Of a DNA stretch of 64,000 nucleotides, positions 1 through 9,294 are shown in pieces (within the stretch, counting starts at the first letter, position 1; each line of letters starts with the position of its first letter). The DNA lies in the NCBI RefSeq assembly GCF_900129865.1, contig NZ_FQXD01000001.1, positions 186,001 through 250,000 on the forward strand, written 5' to 3'. This DNA comes from Virgibacillus chiguensis (GTDB lineage Bacteria > Bacillota > Bacilli > Bacillales > Amphibacillaceae). A program made the position numbers and the translations under genes. Under the pieces are notes generated by a model. That model ran no database searches. It was given only the letters and a program-made list of their open reading frames with translations, and was not told where the DNA came from.

Positions 1-333
1 CTCGATATCACCGTCATTCATTGCACTCAATTCTGCAAACATTCCTATACCAGCATTATTAATGAGACCATGCACTGGATCGTGGTTTTCTATGATTTCA
101 TTTATTACCTTTTTTGTCTCCTGCTTGTTTAACAAATCAACAATATAAATAGGACTATCAATATGGAATGAGTAAAGAATATCCGCTTTTAAATGCTCCA
201 ATTTATCTCGTGAGCGAGCTAATATTATAGGAATACCTCTCTCCTTAGCAACATACCATGCCACTTTCTCTCCAATGCCGCTTGATGCACCTGTAATAAT
301 TATTTTTTTATTCACTAATGAAGTTCGCTTCAT
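1..333 (-). CDS. yqjQ: SDR-family NAD(P)-dependent oxidoreductase, C-terminus outside the window
   Basis: Short-chain dehydrogenase/reductase of unknown substrate; 111 codons are visible and the gene runs off the left edge. The dinucleotide-binding TGASSGIG motif lies at residues 14-21 and the structural NNAG motif near residue 94, as in classical SDRs; the YxxxK catalytic site would be outside the window. The ATG at 331-333 has an AAAGGACGG ribosome binding site 11 nt upstream. The first 26 bases overlap the 3' end of the metallo-hydrolase gene before it, so the two are probably translated together. The same pair (yqjP-yqjQ) occurs in B. subtilis. The family is certain; the name rests on synteny. 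Confidence 0.88.
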   Translation of the reverse strand, partial: MKRTSLVNKKIIITGASSGIGEKVAWYVAKERGIPIILARSRDKLEHLKADILYSFHIDSPIYIVDLLNKQETKKVINEIIENHDPVHGLINNAGIGMFAELSAMNDGDIE

Positions 334-1291
334 AAACGATGATTCCGTCCTTTTTTCTTTTTATGATTTGTTTTAAAGATTCTAGATAATCTAATTGTCC
401 GAACGTTTCTGACATAGTTAGGTCAATTTGTTTTTTATATTGGTATGGGAATAACTTTTTACAAATTTCAAATGGCGTTAACATTACGCTTTGCTGTAAA
501 AATTCATAAACTATATTTGCTCTTTCCTCCTGCTTTGTTAAACGTGAGAGAATCAACTGTTGTGGCTTCTCTACGATCTTGCCGTGACCAGGTAACACTT
601 TGTTCACGTTTATATCAACGCATTTTTGCAAATTCTTCCGATATTGTATCATCGGCTTTGGTCTATCTTCTATTGTTTTGCCTATTTTCGGTGGCTCTAT
701 TATTGGATTGGACGAGATATGTTCCAAAAGATGATCCCCGCCAATTAAAAGGTGATCACGGTCACGCAAAAAAGACAGATGGCTTTGCGCATGCCCTTTC
801 GTTTCAATTACTTCCCATTCTGGATGTCCAGGTAATCGATCACCTTCTACTAGCGGTGTCGTAACTTCTCCTCTCCCTGCAAAATCCATGGTTGCTTCAA
901 GCTTATCCAAAGCCTGATAAAATATTTTAGGGATGCCACTAGCCACGAAGTATTGTTCAAAAAAACGCCTATAATGTTCCAAATATTCCTGATCTCTTGT
1001 GAGCCAAGTGTTCACACTTGGCTCAGCGGCAATATATTGTGCATTTGGAAACTGTTCTGTTAAACCGATATGATCAGGATGATGATGGGTCAAAATAATC
1101 TGCTCTATATCTGATGGTCGATAACCTATTTGCTTTAATTGCGTTGTCAATGCTTCCCATGCCTGTCTCGTTTTCACACCAGCATCCACAATAGATAAAA
1201 TATCTCCTTTTAAAACGTATACATGCACATCACCGACCGCAAAAGGAGTAGGCAATGTTAGCTGACTAATTGTTTGTTCAATTACTTTCAT
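308..1291 (-). CDS. yqjP: MBL-fold metallo-hydrolase YqjP
   Basis: Metallo-beta-lactamase-fold hydrolase of about 327 residues, predicted to be cytoplasmic and to bind two metal ions; the substrate is unknown. The hallmark HHHPDH metal motif is at residues 69-74, with a later GGDHLLEH segment and a PGHG motif supplying further ligands. The frame is open from 1318, but the ATG at 1291 is chosen because GGAGG (1301-1305 on the complement) lies at normal spacing before it and no such site precedes the upstream ATG. The 3' end overlaps the downstream SDR gene. A C-terminal extension of roughly 80 residues follows the catalytic core, as in the B. subtilis YqjP type. Confidence 0.88.
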   Translation of the reverse strand: MKVIEQTISQLTLPTPFAVGDVHVYVLKGDILSIVDAGVKTRQAWEALTTQLKQIGYRPSDIEQIILTHHHPDHIGLTEQFPNAQYIAAEPSVNTWLTRDQEYLEHYRRFFEQYFVASGIPKIFYQALDKLEATMDFAGRGEVTTPLVEGDRLPGHPEWEVIETKGHAQSHLSFLRDRDHLLIGGDHLLEHISSNPIIEPPKIGKTIEDRPKPMIQYRKNLQKCVDINVNKVLPGHGKIVEKPQQLILSRLTKQEERANIVYEFLQQSVMLTPFEICKKLFPYQYKKQIDLTMSETFGQLDYLESLKQIIKRKKDGIIVYEANFISE

Positions 1292-1939
1292 ATTTGATTC
1301 CTCCAACTGAATCGCCATTCATTTTTATTTCAAATATTAAGATGCCATAAGTCTTTCTCTTCAAAAAGAAAAACGGCACCTCCATTCTGAACTCATTCAA
1401 AAGTGACTAGGTGATACCAATGCGATACTAACAAATATAAGGTGTTTACTTCATATATTGTACTTCCTTTCTACTTCTTTGTCGATTTTTTTATGTTGTA
1501 TCTAATGCACTGTTAGGCGACATGTTCAATAAAAAAAGACAAATTTTACATACTCGTTAATGATACTTTGATTATTCACATAAACACTTCTCTCCACATA
1601 AGCTATTGTTCTGTACCATTCATTTTATTAGGAAAAACTAAGCTTATCACGAAGTCTATATGCGGAAAGGTGTAGTATTGCTTATACGGTAACTCTACCA
1701 TTTCTAAAATGAAATGTAACTAGTTGCATACGTTAAGTAACTATTAATAAACAATCACATTTGACCCTATTACGTCAGAAACTTTATCATAGTATTACAC
1801 CTATCATATATTTTCTGTTAAACATAAACGTATAAGGTAATGAGGAAGTAAAATAATGGCAGCATGTTACTAAAAGCATTGAATAATCCTTATTCAAATG
1901 TAAAAATATTTTAGTACGTGCATTTCGAGGTGAAACGGA
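1292..1939. other. Gene-free AT-rich interval between divergent genes
   Basis: About 650 bases with no convincing open frame. It lies between yqjP (leftward) and the phosphodiesterase gene (rightward), so it should hold promoters for both, but I cannot place them with confidence. The one recognisable item is a degenerate copy of the short dispersed repeat at 1631-1693, listed separately. Confidence 0.5.
1631..1693 (+). repeat. Short dispersed repeat B, degenerate copy 1
   Basis: This segment aligns without large gaps to the better preserved copy at 48546-48610. Shared blocks in order are GAAAAACT, GCTT, AAGTC, ATATG, CGGAA, TGTAG and CTTATAC. The small hairpin of the better copies is partly lost. 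It lies in non-coding DNA, like every other copy in the window. Confidence 0.6.
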
Positions 1940-2677
1940 GTGAAACCAACCCTATATGCTCATCGAGGGGCAAGTTATTATGCTCCCGAAAATACGATGC
2001 CAGCCTTTGAATTAGCATATCAAATGCAAGCGGATGGAATTGAAACAGATGTTCAATTAACAAAAGACCAAGTGCCAGTTCTTATTCATGACGAGAATGT
2101 AAAAAGAACAACGAACAGCAGCGGTTATATTAAAGATTATACTTACCATGAACTATGTCAGCTAGACGCAGGTAGTTGGTTTTCGCCTAATTATGCCCAT
2201 ACTCCTATTCCAACTTTAGAAGACTTTTTAACATGGGCGAAGCATAAGCCTTTGTATTTAAATATTGAACTAAAAAATAATAAAGTGGCATACCATCATA
2301 TAGAGGCCATCGTTTATGAGTATATTTCTGCTTATCAACTAACGAATAGAACAACTATATCGACTTTCAATCCTAATAGCGTGGTTAAACTGTTAAATTA
2401 TAGAAAAAACATTGAAATAGCGTTATTAACATCGCGGCGATATCGCTATCCTATACATGTTGCAAAGGAATTAGGTGCTAGTGCATTACACCTAAAATAT
2501 AAGTTGATCACACCAAAAATCGTAGCCTCCGCTTATGAACAAAACGTAAAACTAAGACTTTATACTGTAAACCGCCCGGCCCACATTATTCGATCTATTC
2601 AATATGGTGTGGACGGAATGTTTACAGACGTACCTGATCTGGCATTCTACTATCGTAATTTGTTGTACAATCGTTAA
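1940..2677 (+). CDS. yqiK: Glycerophosphodiester phosphodiesterase
   Basis: Predicted to hydrolyse glycerophosphodiesters to glycerol-3-phosphate and an alcohol. The 245-residue protein is a single GDPD TIM-barrel domain: AHRG at residues 7-10, PENT at 16-19, E35 and D37 in the ETDVQ segment and the catalytic H50 in IHDE, the full set expected for the active site and metal. No signal peptide is visible, so it should act in the cytoplasm. The start is GTG at 1940, preceded by GAGGTG. It stands alone between non-coding stretches. The closest B. subtilis type is the short cytoplasmic YqiK rather than secreted GlpQ; that choice is inference from length and lack of a leader. Confidence 0.87.
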   Translation: MKPTLYAHRGASYYAPENTMPAFELAYQMQADGIETDVQLTKDQVPVLIHDENVKRTTNSSGYIKDYTYHELCQLDAGSWFSPNYAHTPIPTLEDFLTWAKHKPLYLNIELKNNKVAYHHIEAIVYEYISAYQLTNRTTISTFNPNSVVKLLNYRKNIEIALLTSRRYRYPIHVAKELGASALHLKYKLITPKIVASAYEQNVKLRLYTVNRPAHIIRSIQYGVDGMFTDVPDLAFYYRNLLYNR

Positions 2678-2970
2678 TCCTTTATAGTTGGAAACGACGC
2701 TTCAAAAGCTCGTAAATATAACAACGAGTGTATAATTGCTATACAATCCAAATACCTTGAATACGCATACAAATTAATTTACTGTTAATACAGAAGAGAC
2801 AAGGTATTAACTTTCCACTCAGTTCTCATTCAAGTCGGGTAGCTTTAAAAAATATCTTGATATTTTTTCCTACTGCATGATGAAGAAAAAAATGCTATTC
2901 TAAACAAAAGCTATTATAAATGCAGTATAATAGCTATAGTGGGTCATTTAAGGAATATGGAGGAATAATA

Positions 2971-3888
2971 ATGGAAGTAGTTTTTCTAGGTACTGGAGCT
3001 GGTGTTCCTTCCAAAGAAAGAAATGTTTCTGCTATCGCGTTATCATTACTACAAGAACAGAATAGTGTTTGGTTGTTTGATTGTGGAGAAGCAACACAAC
3101 ACCAGATCTTGCAAACGAATATCAAGCCACGGAAAGTTAATAAGATATTTATTACGCATATGCATGGCGATCACATTTATGGTTTACCAGGTTTTTTAAG
3201 TAGCCGTTCTTTTCAAGGAGGAAACAATCCTGTAACTGTCTATGGTCCAAAAGGTCTGAAACAATATATAGAAACAAATCTAACCTTGAGTGAGACACAC
3301 TTGTCCTATCCGTTATCATTCGTAGAAGTAACCGATCAAATGATTATTGAAACAGAGCATTTTCAAATATATGTTCAGTCATTAGATCATGGCATACCAT
3401 GCTTTGGTTATCGAGTTGTTGAAAGGGATAAGCCAGGTGAGTTACTTGTTCACAAACTAAAGGAAATGGGTATTGAACCAGGTCCGATCTATAAGGAAAT
3501 TAAAGAAAATGAGTACGTAACTGTACCTGATATTGGAACTATTTATCGTAAGGATGTGGTTGGTAAACCAAAACGAGGAAGGATTATTTCTGTAATCGGT
3601 GATACGAGGTTTTCTAAGCTTCACAGAAAGCTTGCTAATTATGCAGATTTACTTATTCATGAAGCGACATTTGGCAAAGATAAGCAAAACCTAGCCCACC
3701 GTTACTATCATTCAACAACGTTACAAGCTGCTCAATTAGCCACGGAAAGCAATTGTAAACGTCTAATTATTACACATATTTCGTCAAGGTATCAACAAAA
3801 AGAAAGCGAACAACTGTTACAGGAAGCCCGAGAGATTTTTCCTAATACAGAATTAGCTAATGATTTTTCAAAGTTTACCATTACATAA
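2971..3888 (+). CDS. rnz: Ribonuclease Z (tRNA 3' processing endonuclease)
   Basis: Cuts tRNA precursors lacking an encoded CCA just after the discriminator base. The product is 305 residues, the usual length of the short bacterial form. GTGAGVPSKERN is near the N-terminus, and the zinc motif HMHGDH covers residues 63-68 (H63, H65, D67, H68). A later GDTR and the HEATF and HISSR segments give the remaining metal ligands, and the residues between about 150 and 200 include the flexible arm. The frame is open from 2920, but GGAGG at 2959-2963 fixes the start at ATG 2971. The next gene begins 13 bases after the stop, suggesting cotranscription. Confidence 0.95.
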   Translation: MEVVFLGTGAGVPSKERNVSAIALSLLQEQNSVWLFDCGEATQHQILQTNIKPRKVNKIFITHMHGDHIYGLPGFLSSRSFQGGNNPVTVYGPKGLKQYIETNLTLSETHLSYPLSFVEVTDQMIIETEHFQIYVQSLDHGIPCFGYRVVERDKPGELLVHKLKEMGIEPGPIYKEIKENEYVTVPDIGTIYRKDVVGKPKRGRIISVIGDTRFSKLHRKLANYADLLIHEATFGKDKQNLAHRYYHSTTLQAAQLATESNCKRLIITHISSRYQQKESEQLLQEAREIFPNTELANDFSKFTIT

Positions 3889-3901
3889 AGGAGGGCTTTC
3901 A

Positions 3902-5272
3902 TTGATAGACATTCCACAGCTTGTTGCTGATCAACGTACATTTTTTTTAAATGGAAACACGATGGATTATAGCGTTCGTAAGCAACAATTACAAAAAGTA
4001 AAATCAATGTTAAAGGAAAATGAAGCAAGTATCTATCAAGCATTAAAAGCAGACTTAAATAAATCCAAACATGAAACATTAACAACTGAGTTGGGCTTTT
4101 TATATATGGAGATTGATCATACTCTAAAACAATTACAAAATTGGATGGAACCAATTAAAGTAGCTGCACCAATTACCCATAAAGGTACAAAAAATTATAT
4201 ATTAAAGGAGCCATTTGGTGTTTGTTTAGTAATTTCACCTTGGAATTATCCATTACAACTAGCTCTGGCTCCTGCAATCGGTGCTTTAGCCGCAGGGAAT
4301 TGCGTCATCATCAAGCCTTCAGAAGAAGCAAAAGCAACATCAGCACTATTAAGAAAGATGATTGATAATTATTTTGACCCTTCTTTCTTAGCGGTTGTAG
4401 AAGGTGAAAAAGAGACTGCTCAAGAATTATTGCAACAACGCTTTGATTACATTTTTTTCACAGGAAGTACCGCTATCGGTAGAATTATAATGAAGGAAGC
4501 GAGTAACCATCTAACACCTGTTACATTAGAACTTGGTGGTAAAAGCCCTGTCATTGTTGATAAAGACGCAAATATTAACCTAGCAGCTAAAAGAATTGCA
4601 TGGGGAAAATTTACCAACGCAGGACAAACTTGTGTAGCTCCTGATTATTTATATGTACATGAGAAAGTAAAATTTAAATTAATTAAATCCATGAAAAAAT
4701 ATATTCGCAGTTTCTATGGACGGACCCCATTAAACAATAAAGACTACATCCGAATAATTAATGAAAAACATTTTAATCGCCTATCTAAATTCCTTACTAA
4801 CGGTTCCATTTTACACGGTGGTGCGACGGATCCACTAACGTTAAAAATAGAACCAACCCTTCTAGATAAAATCACTTGGGAAGATTCTGTGATGCAAGAA
4901 GAGATCTTTGGCCCTATTTTGCCTATATTAACGTTTAAAGAAATTGAAGAGGCAGTGAGCGTCATACGTAAACAAGAAAAACCATTAGCTTTATATTATT
5001 TTGGAGAAAATGGGCAGACACAGCAGCAAATCATGCAATACTTATCTTTTGGTGGTGGTAGTATTAATGATACCGTTCTACATTTGGCGAATCCACATCT
5101 TCCTTTTGGCGGAGTTGGTGAGAGCGGAATAGGAGCTTATCACGGTAAGTTCAGCTTTGATACATTTTCTCATAAAAAAAGCATTATGAAACAATCAACA
5201 AAATTTGATGTACCGTTTCGCTATCCAGGCGGAAAAATATCCGATAGCATTTTGAAAAAAATCATGAAATAA
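3902..5272 (+). CDS. NAD(P)-dependent aldehyde dehydrogenase
   Basis: Oxidises an aldehyde to the acid; the substrate cannot be read from sequence. The 456-residue product belongs to the class 3-like ALDH branch, which lacks the N-terminal extension of larger ALDHs. SPWNYP is near residue 112-117, FTGST near 186, the general-base glutamate E210 in LELGGKSP, and the nucleophile C244 in NAGQTC. The start chosen is TTG 3902, six bases after a strong AAGGAGGG that begins at the rnz stop; an ATG at 3860 lies inside rnz without such a site. B. subtilis YwdH has a similar length. In B. subtilis zwf and gndA occur in this part of the map, so this gene marks a difference in local order (recalled synteny). 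Confidence 0.88.
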   Translation: MIDIPQLVADQRTFFLNGNTMDYSVRKQQLQKVKSMLKENEASIYQALKADLNKSKHETLTTELGFLYMEIDHTLKQLQNWMEPIKVAAPITHKGTKNYILKEPFGVCLVISPWNYPLQLALAPAIGALAAGNCVIIKPSEEAKATSALLRKMIDNYFDPSFLAVVEGEKETAQELLQQRFDYIFFTGSTAIGRIIMKEASNHLTPVTLELGGKSPVIVDKDANINLAAKRIAWGKFTNAGQTCVAPDYLYVHEKVKFKLIKSMKKYIRSFYGRTPLNNKDYIRIINEKHFNRLSKFLTNGSILHGGATDPLTLKIEPTLLDKITWEDSVMQEEIFGPILPILTFKEIEEAVSVIRKQEKPLALYYFGENGQTQQQIMQYLSFGGGSINDTVLHLANPHLPFGGVGESGIGAYHGKFSFDTFSHKKSIMKQSTKFDVPFRYPGGKISDSILKKIMK

Positions 5273-5368
5273 GCCTATAAAATTAGATTTTCATTGAGCA
5301 AATGAATAAACACTCCAACAATCCTCAGGTCTATTTGTGAGCGATTGAATGAGTGTAGTGAACTTGTA

Positions 5369-5398
5369 TTCAGGAGAGGTGCTTCTCCTCCCCTGAAT
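5369..5398 (+). terminator. Possible terminator after the aldehyde dehydrogenase gene
   Basis: ATTCAGG and CCTGAAT pair around an AGAGG/CTCCT inner stem, about 100 bases past the stop codon. The following T-run is poor (GATTTTCTCC), so this is a weak call. Confidence 0.4.
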
Positions 5399-5440
5399 GA
5401 TTTTCTCCCTATTTAGTTTACATAATGTTATTATCGTGAA

Positions 5441-5755
5441 CTAATAGAGGTTTACAATATTAATATCCTGCAATATAGGAACTTCATTACCATACCAAGA
5501 GTAAGTGATTTGATAATTTGCATTCACCTTTATTAAATCCCATGTTGATTTGCTTTCTATTATTATATCTATGATTTGATTCTCTTCTATTTCAACCGAA
5601 ATATAATAGTCATTGTTTTTGACGTATTTGTCTACCGCTTTCGCAGATGAATATGAACTAGTATGTAGTAAAAAATAAGAGCCTATAAAGTAAATCAGCA
5701 TAAGCCCGATAACGGAAAGTGTAAAATAGGTCAACACGCTCCATTTTTTATTCAC
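5441..5755 (-). CDS. Hypothetical single-pass membrane protein
   Basis: I do not recognise this 104-residue protein. It begins with a short lysine-rich stretch (VNKKW), followed by one hydrophobic segment of about 20-22 residues (residues 8-29, containing GLMLIYFIGSYFLL). A hydrophilic, acidic domain rich in isoleucine and tyrosine follows and is predicted to lie outside the membrane. The frame opens at 5800, but GTG 5755 follows a GGGGAGAGG site and starts directly before the basic residues, so it is preferred. It has the look of a small DUF5590/YpmB-like anchored protein, but I cannot support a family. Its neighbours (dinB downstream on the same strand) give no clue to its job. Confidence 0.6.
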   Translation of the reverse strand: MNKKWSVLTYFTLSVIGLMLIYFIGSYFLLHTSSYSSAKAVDKYVKNNDYYISVEIEENQIIDIIIESKSTWDLIKVNANYQITYSWYGNEVPILQDINIVNLY

Positions 5756-5878
5756 TTTTCCTCTCCCCTCTCGAATTTTAAATTCAATTAAGATAATCAA
5801 ACGCTCTTTTCCTTATATAATATGCTTTTATCGCAATTACATTTAAAAAGAGGAGGTATGGATCTTTTTTTAATGTGG

Positions 5879-7138
5879 CTATCTGTCGTTTTTATAATCG
5901 TCTAGAAAATCTTTTTGAAAGCTTGTTGTTGGTTGCTGTGCATTTACGGAGTCCATATCTTCTACATGAATAAACGGATTTTCACCGTATTTACTGGTCA
6001 AATGATCAATTGCCTCGTATAATTTTTCTTTTTCCGCCTCATTTTGATACGTAAATAAATCCAACTGTTTTGCAATTTGTTGCCCTTCTTCTAAGTCAGC
6101 TACTGTTATTCCTAGCAAACGAATAGGTTCCATATTCCAATGTTTTTGTAACAGGTCATATATCTCTGTTAAAATATCTTTTGCACGATGTACATAATAC
6201 CGTAGCTTTTTACTACGAGTAATCGTGCGGCGATCGTGATAGCGAATTGTTAATTGTACACTCTTTCCTACGGTTTTTTTTCGTTTCATTCTCTGTTCTA
6301 CTTTATTAGCTAATTCTTTTAGTAAAGTATATATTTCTTCATCATCCGTAGTGTCAAAAGGAAGCGTTTTAGAGTTACCGATACTTTTAAAAGCATATAT
6401 TGCATTTGGATCAATAGGGCGGTTATCTACACCATTTGCCCTGTTTTGTAATCGCTCACCATTTATTCCAAGGAATTGTTTTAAATGATATACATCCTTT
6501 TTTGCTAAATCTCCAATAGTATAAATGCCTGCTTTATTTAACTTGGTAGCAGTTTTTTCACCAACCCCATACATTTCTCCAACTGGCATCGGCCACAATT
6601 TAGTAGGTAATTCGCGCTTTCTTAGCACGGTTAAACCTAAAGGCTTTTTCATATTTGAAGCCATTTTAGCTAGAAATTTATTAGGCGCAATACCAATACT
6701 ACTTGGTAAATCAAGCTCCCTTAATATTCGTTGTTGTATTTCTTGGGCTAGATCAACAGCGTGGACATCTTTTGCAATTTCTGTAACATCCATAAAACCT
6801 TCATCAATAGATACAGGCTGTACGAGAGTAGTATACTCAGAAAATATTTTAAATAACGCCTTAGAAGCTGCTCGATAGCGTGAGAAATTAGGTCGCATCA
6901 CAAGCAAATCCGGACATAATTTTTTTGCTTGCCATACGTTCATTGTTGTTTTAACTCCTTTGGCTCGAGCTTCATAACTACTTGTTACCACGATCCCTTT
7001 TCTTTCCTCAGGATTACCAGCAATAGCTAACGGCTTTCCTTTAAGGCTGGGATCATAAGCCATCTCCACGGAAGCATAAAAGCTATTCATATCGACATGG
7101 AAAATAATTCTTCTTTGTTTCTCGGCACCATTATTCAT
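5879..7138 (-). CDS. dinB: DNA polymerase IV (Y-family translesion polymerase)
   Basis: Error-prone polymerase that copies past damaged template bases. The 419-residue protein has the Y-family order: palm motif HVDMNSFYASVE with D16, the steric-gate region, the second catalytic motif SIDEGF with D112 and E113, helix-hairpin-helix residues around 185-220 (VGEKTATKLNKAG), and a little-finger domain. QLDLF near residue 364 fits the beta-clamp binding motif. B. subtilis YqjH (PolY1) lies at the same map position. No CGAAC-N4-GTTCG LexA box is visible upstream, so SOS control is not supported here. The peptidase gene follows upstream on the same strand after a 74-base gap. Confidence 0.94.
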   Translation of the reverse strand: MNNGAEKQRRIIFHVDMNSFYASVEMAYDPSLKGKPLAIAGNPEERKGIVVTSSYEARAKGVKTTMNVWQAKKLCPDLLVMRPNFSRYRAASKALFKIFSEYTTLVQPVSIDEGFMDVTEIAKDVHAVDLAQEIQQRILRELDLPSSIGIAPNKFLAKMASNMKKPLGLTVLRKRELPTKLWPMPVGEMYGVGEKTATKLNKAGIYTIGDLAKKDVYHLKQFLGINGERLQNRANGVDNRPIDPNAIYAFKSIGNSKTLPFDTTDDEEIYTLLKELANKVEQRMKRKKTVGKSVQLTIRYHDRRTITRSKKLRYYVHRAKDILTEIYDLLQKHWNMEPIRLLGITVADLEEGQQIAKQLDLFTYQNEAEKEKLYEAIDHLTSKYGENPFIHVEDMDSVNAQQPTTSFQKDFLDDYKNDR

Positions 7139-7212
7139 TTCGATTACTCCCTTATGAAGTAAATACTATACTATTATCCCCTCCAAGAATAGTACTTAGA
7201 GGGGAGTTCACT

Positions 7213-8334
7213 TTAATTTTTAGCTACTTCCTGAATAATTGCTGTCACGAGTTCTGTAACTTTCACCAAGTCTTCTATTTTCATCCGTTCATTCGTCGTA
7301 TGAATTTCCTCATATCCGACAGCTAAATTAACTGTTGGTATACCATACCCTGAAATGACGTTGGCATCGCTGCCTCCACCACTTTGAAGTAATTGACTTT
7401 CCAATCCAAGCGTTTGAGCAGCTTTCCTAGCTACCTCTACCACTTTATCTCCAGGTTCTTGTTTAAATCCAGGGTACATCACTTTAACAATAACTTCTGC
7501 ATCTCCACCAAGTTCTTTTGCCGTTTGTTCAAAAGCTTCTACCATTTTCTGAACTTGCGCTTCCATCTTTTCTGGAACGAGAGATCTTGCCTCTGCTAAA
7601 ATTTTTACATGGTCTGCTACAATATTTGTTTGTTTTCCACCTTCAAAACGACCAATGTTTGCAGTTGTTTCCTCATCAATTCTTCCTAAAGGCATTTTAG
7701 CAATTGCTTTTGCCGCTAACGTAATTGCAGATATCCCTTTTTCTGGTGCTACACCCGCATGAGCTGTTTTACCTTTTATAGTTGCATGGAGCTTCGCTTG
7801 CGTTGGTGCAGCAACTATAATATCTCCCACATTACCGTTACTGTCTAATGCATAACCATAATTTGCTTGTAATAAAGAGGTATTTAAAGCTTTTGCTCCT
7901 ACTAATCCAGATTCTTCGCCAACTGTTATTATAAATTGAATGTCACCATGACTTATTTTTTGTTCATTAAAGACGCGAACTGTTTCAAGAATCGCAGCCA
8001 ATCCAGCTTTATCATCCGCACCTAAAATAGTTGTGCCATCTGAAGTAATCCATCCTTCTTTGATGACTGGTTTAATGTTTTTACCCGGTACAACCGTATC
8101 CATATGAGATGTAAAGTAAATGGTCTCCGCGTTAGCAATATCCCCTCTCCAATTACAGATTAGGTTTCCGGCACCATGACCTGTCCTAGATTTGCTATCA
8201 TCTTCCAAGACTTCAATACCTAATGCTTCAAATTTACTTTTTAAAACAGATGCAATTTTTCCTTCGTTGCCTGTTTCGGAATCAGTTTGTACAAGTTCTA
8301 AAAATTCTTCAATTAAACGCTTCTCATTCACCAT
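7213..8334 (-). CDS. yqjE: M20-family peptidase, PepT-like (YqjE)
   Basis: Zinc-dependent aminopeptidase/deacylase of the M20 family, 373 residues. Metal-site segments are visible: FTSHMDTVVPG near residue 75, GADDKAG near 112, GEESGLVGA near 138 (EE is the general-base pair) and ALDSN near 160. A dimerisation domain follows, and H in EIHTTNE near 345 supplies a C-terminal ligand. The length and position match B. subtilis YqjE, annotated as a peptidase T-like protein; true tripeptidase activity is not proven by sequence. A CCCCTC/GAGGGG hairpin lies just past the stop (7178-7204) without a clear T-run. The decayed carboxyltransferase lies upstream on the same strand. Confidence 0.9.
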   Translation of the reverse strand: MVNEKRLIEEFLELVQTDSETGNEGKIASVLKSKFEALGIEVLEDDSKSRTGHGAGNLICNWRGDIANAETIYFTSHMDTVVPGKNIKPVIKEGWITSDGTTILGADDKAGLAAILETVRVFNEQKISHGDIQFIITVGEESGLVGAKALNTSLLQANYGYALDSNGNVGDIIVAAPTQAKLHATIKGKTAHAGVAPEKGISAITLAAKAIAKMPLGRIDEETTANIGRFEGGKQTNIVADHVKILAEARSLVPEKMEAQVQKMVEAFEQTAKELGGDAEVIVKVMYPGFKQEPGDKVVEVARKAAQTLGLESQLLQSGGGSDANVISGYGIPTVNLAVGYEEIHTTNERMKIEDLVKVTELVTAIIQEVAKN

Positions 8335-8359
8335 TTAAATCATCCTTTTTATTTGTCTC

Positions 8360-9294
8360 TTCATAGTGGGTATTCCCATGGTTTTTAACTGGAGATGACT
8401 GTTACTTATGTTTAGTATCTCCAAAGCTTGAATAAATTTACTTCGGGTTTCTCATGAATGAATCAATCACATCTTGTACTAAAAATACTTCTGCCACTTC
8501 ATAAGGTGTCACAAATCTTTTTGTATGTAGAGATTTTTTCGTTCTAAAGTGGCAGTGGGGCATTACTTTGTGCCAATTTCTTAGCATATAAGATAGATAG
8601 ACATCGCACCTTCTTCACCAATCACTGCTATTTCAGCATTTGGTCATGCATACCAATAGATTTATTATTTAAAGCAATATATGCACTCCCCATAAGTTTT
8701 CCGTATAATAACAGTAATTTTGCGTACTGTCGCTTCGGGATAACTATGATAATTTTTCCCCATGTCTAATACCACCATGCTCTTGTTTTACTTTAGGAAA
8801 AAAAGCCAGTTACATCTACCAATGTCACAAGCAGAATTTAGAATGCATCACAAAAACGAATAAATCGAGGAGCTTTATCGGCAGCTACACCTTCTTGAAT
8901 GCGCTCTCCCCTGATTCAATTAAACCAAGGATTGGGCAATTATTCTGGCTAGATAAATATGCAGGTCAACAATTTTTCACCATGTATCTCCCCAAGTGTT
9001 CCACCCATTACAGTAAAATCTTGTGCATAAATGTAAACAGGTTCTCTTTTATTTTACCATAACCTGTTACTACTTCGTCACATATGCGCTTTCTTCATTC
9101 TGCATAGATGTCACACGTTGTTTTATGAACGGATAAAATTCAACAAATGATTCTGCCTCCAACAAATAAGCAATACGTTCACAGGCTGTTAGTTTTCCTT
9201 TTGCATGTTGTTGATTTATTCGTTGTTTTCCACCTCCTAATTTCATTTGGCGTCGCTTTTCATACAACTCGTTCAACTTATCATACATATCCAT
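8360..9294 (-). pseudogene. yqjD: Decayed acyl-CoA carboxyltransferase (propionyl/methylmalonyl-CoA carboxylase beta-like)
   Basis: Remains of a gene that would normally encode about 510 residues. The N-terminus is intact for about 74 codons from ATG 9294 (MDMYDKLNELYEKR, LGGGKQRI, GKLTACERI, FVEFYPFIKQR) and then stops at 9070. Further left, in changing frames, are VYIYAQDFTVMGGTLGE (about 9035-8985), AEIAVIGEEGA (about 8640-8605), VTPYEVAEVFLVQDVID (about 8510-8460) and, after another frame change, ETRSKFIQALEILN. All are in the order found in intact carboxyltransferases. Only about 935 bases remain, so there are internal deletions as well as several frameshifts and stops. It overlaps the end of the epimerase gene by 14 bases, the ancestral operon arrangement. 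Confidence 0.9.

Noticed and set aside
445-864. 139-codon open frame on the plus strand
   Set aside because: Antisense to yqjP, whose protein motifs are clear; composition is that of a shadow frame.
5858-5905. 15-codon frame MDLFLMWLSVVFIIV after AGGAGG
   Set aside because: The ribosome site is only one base from the ATG and the frame runs into the end of dinB on the other strand; probably chance.
7139-7212. LexA box at dinB
   Set aside because: No CGAAC-N4-GTTCG motif is present upstream of dinB.
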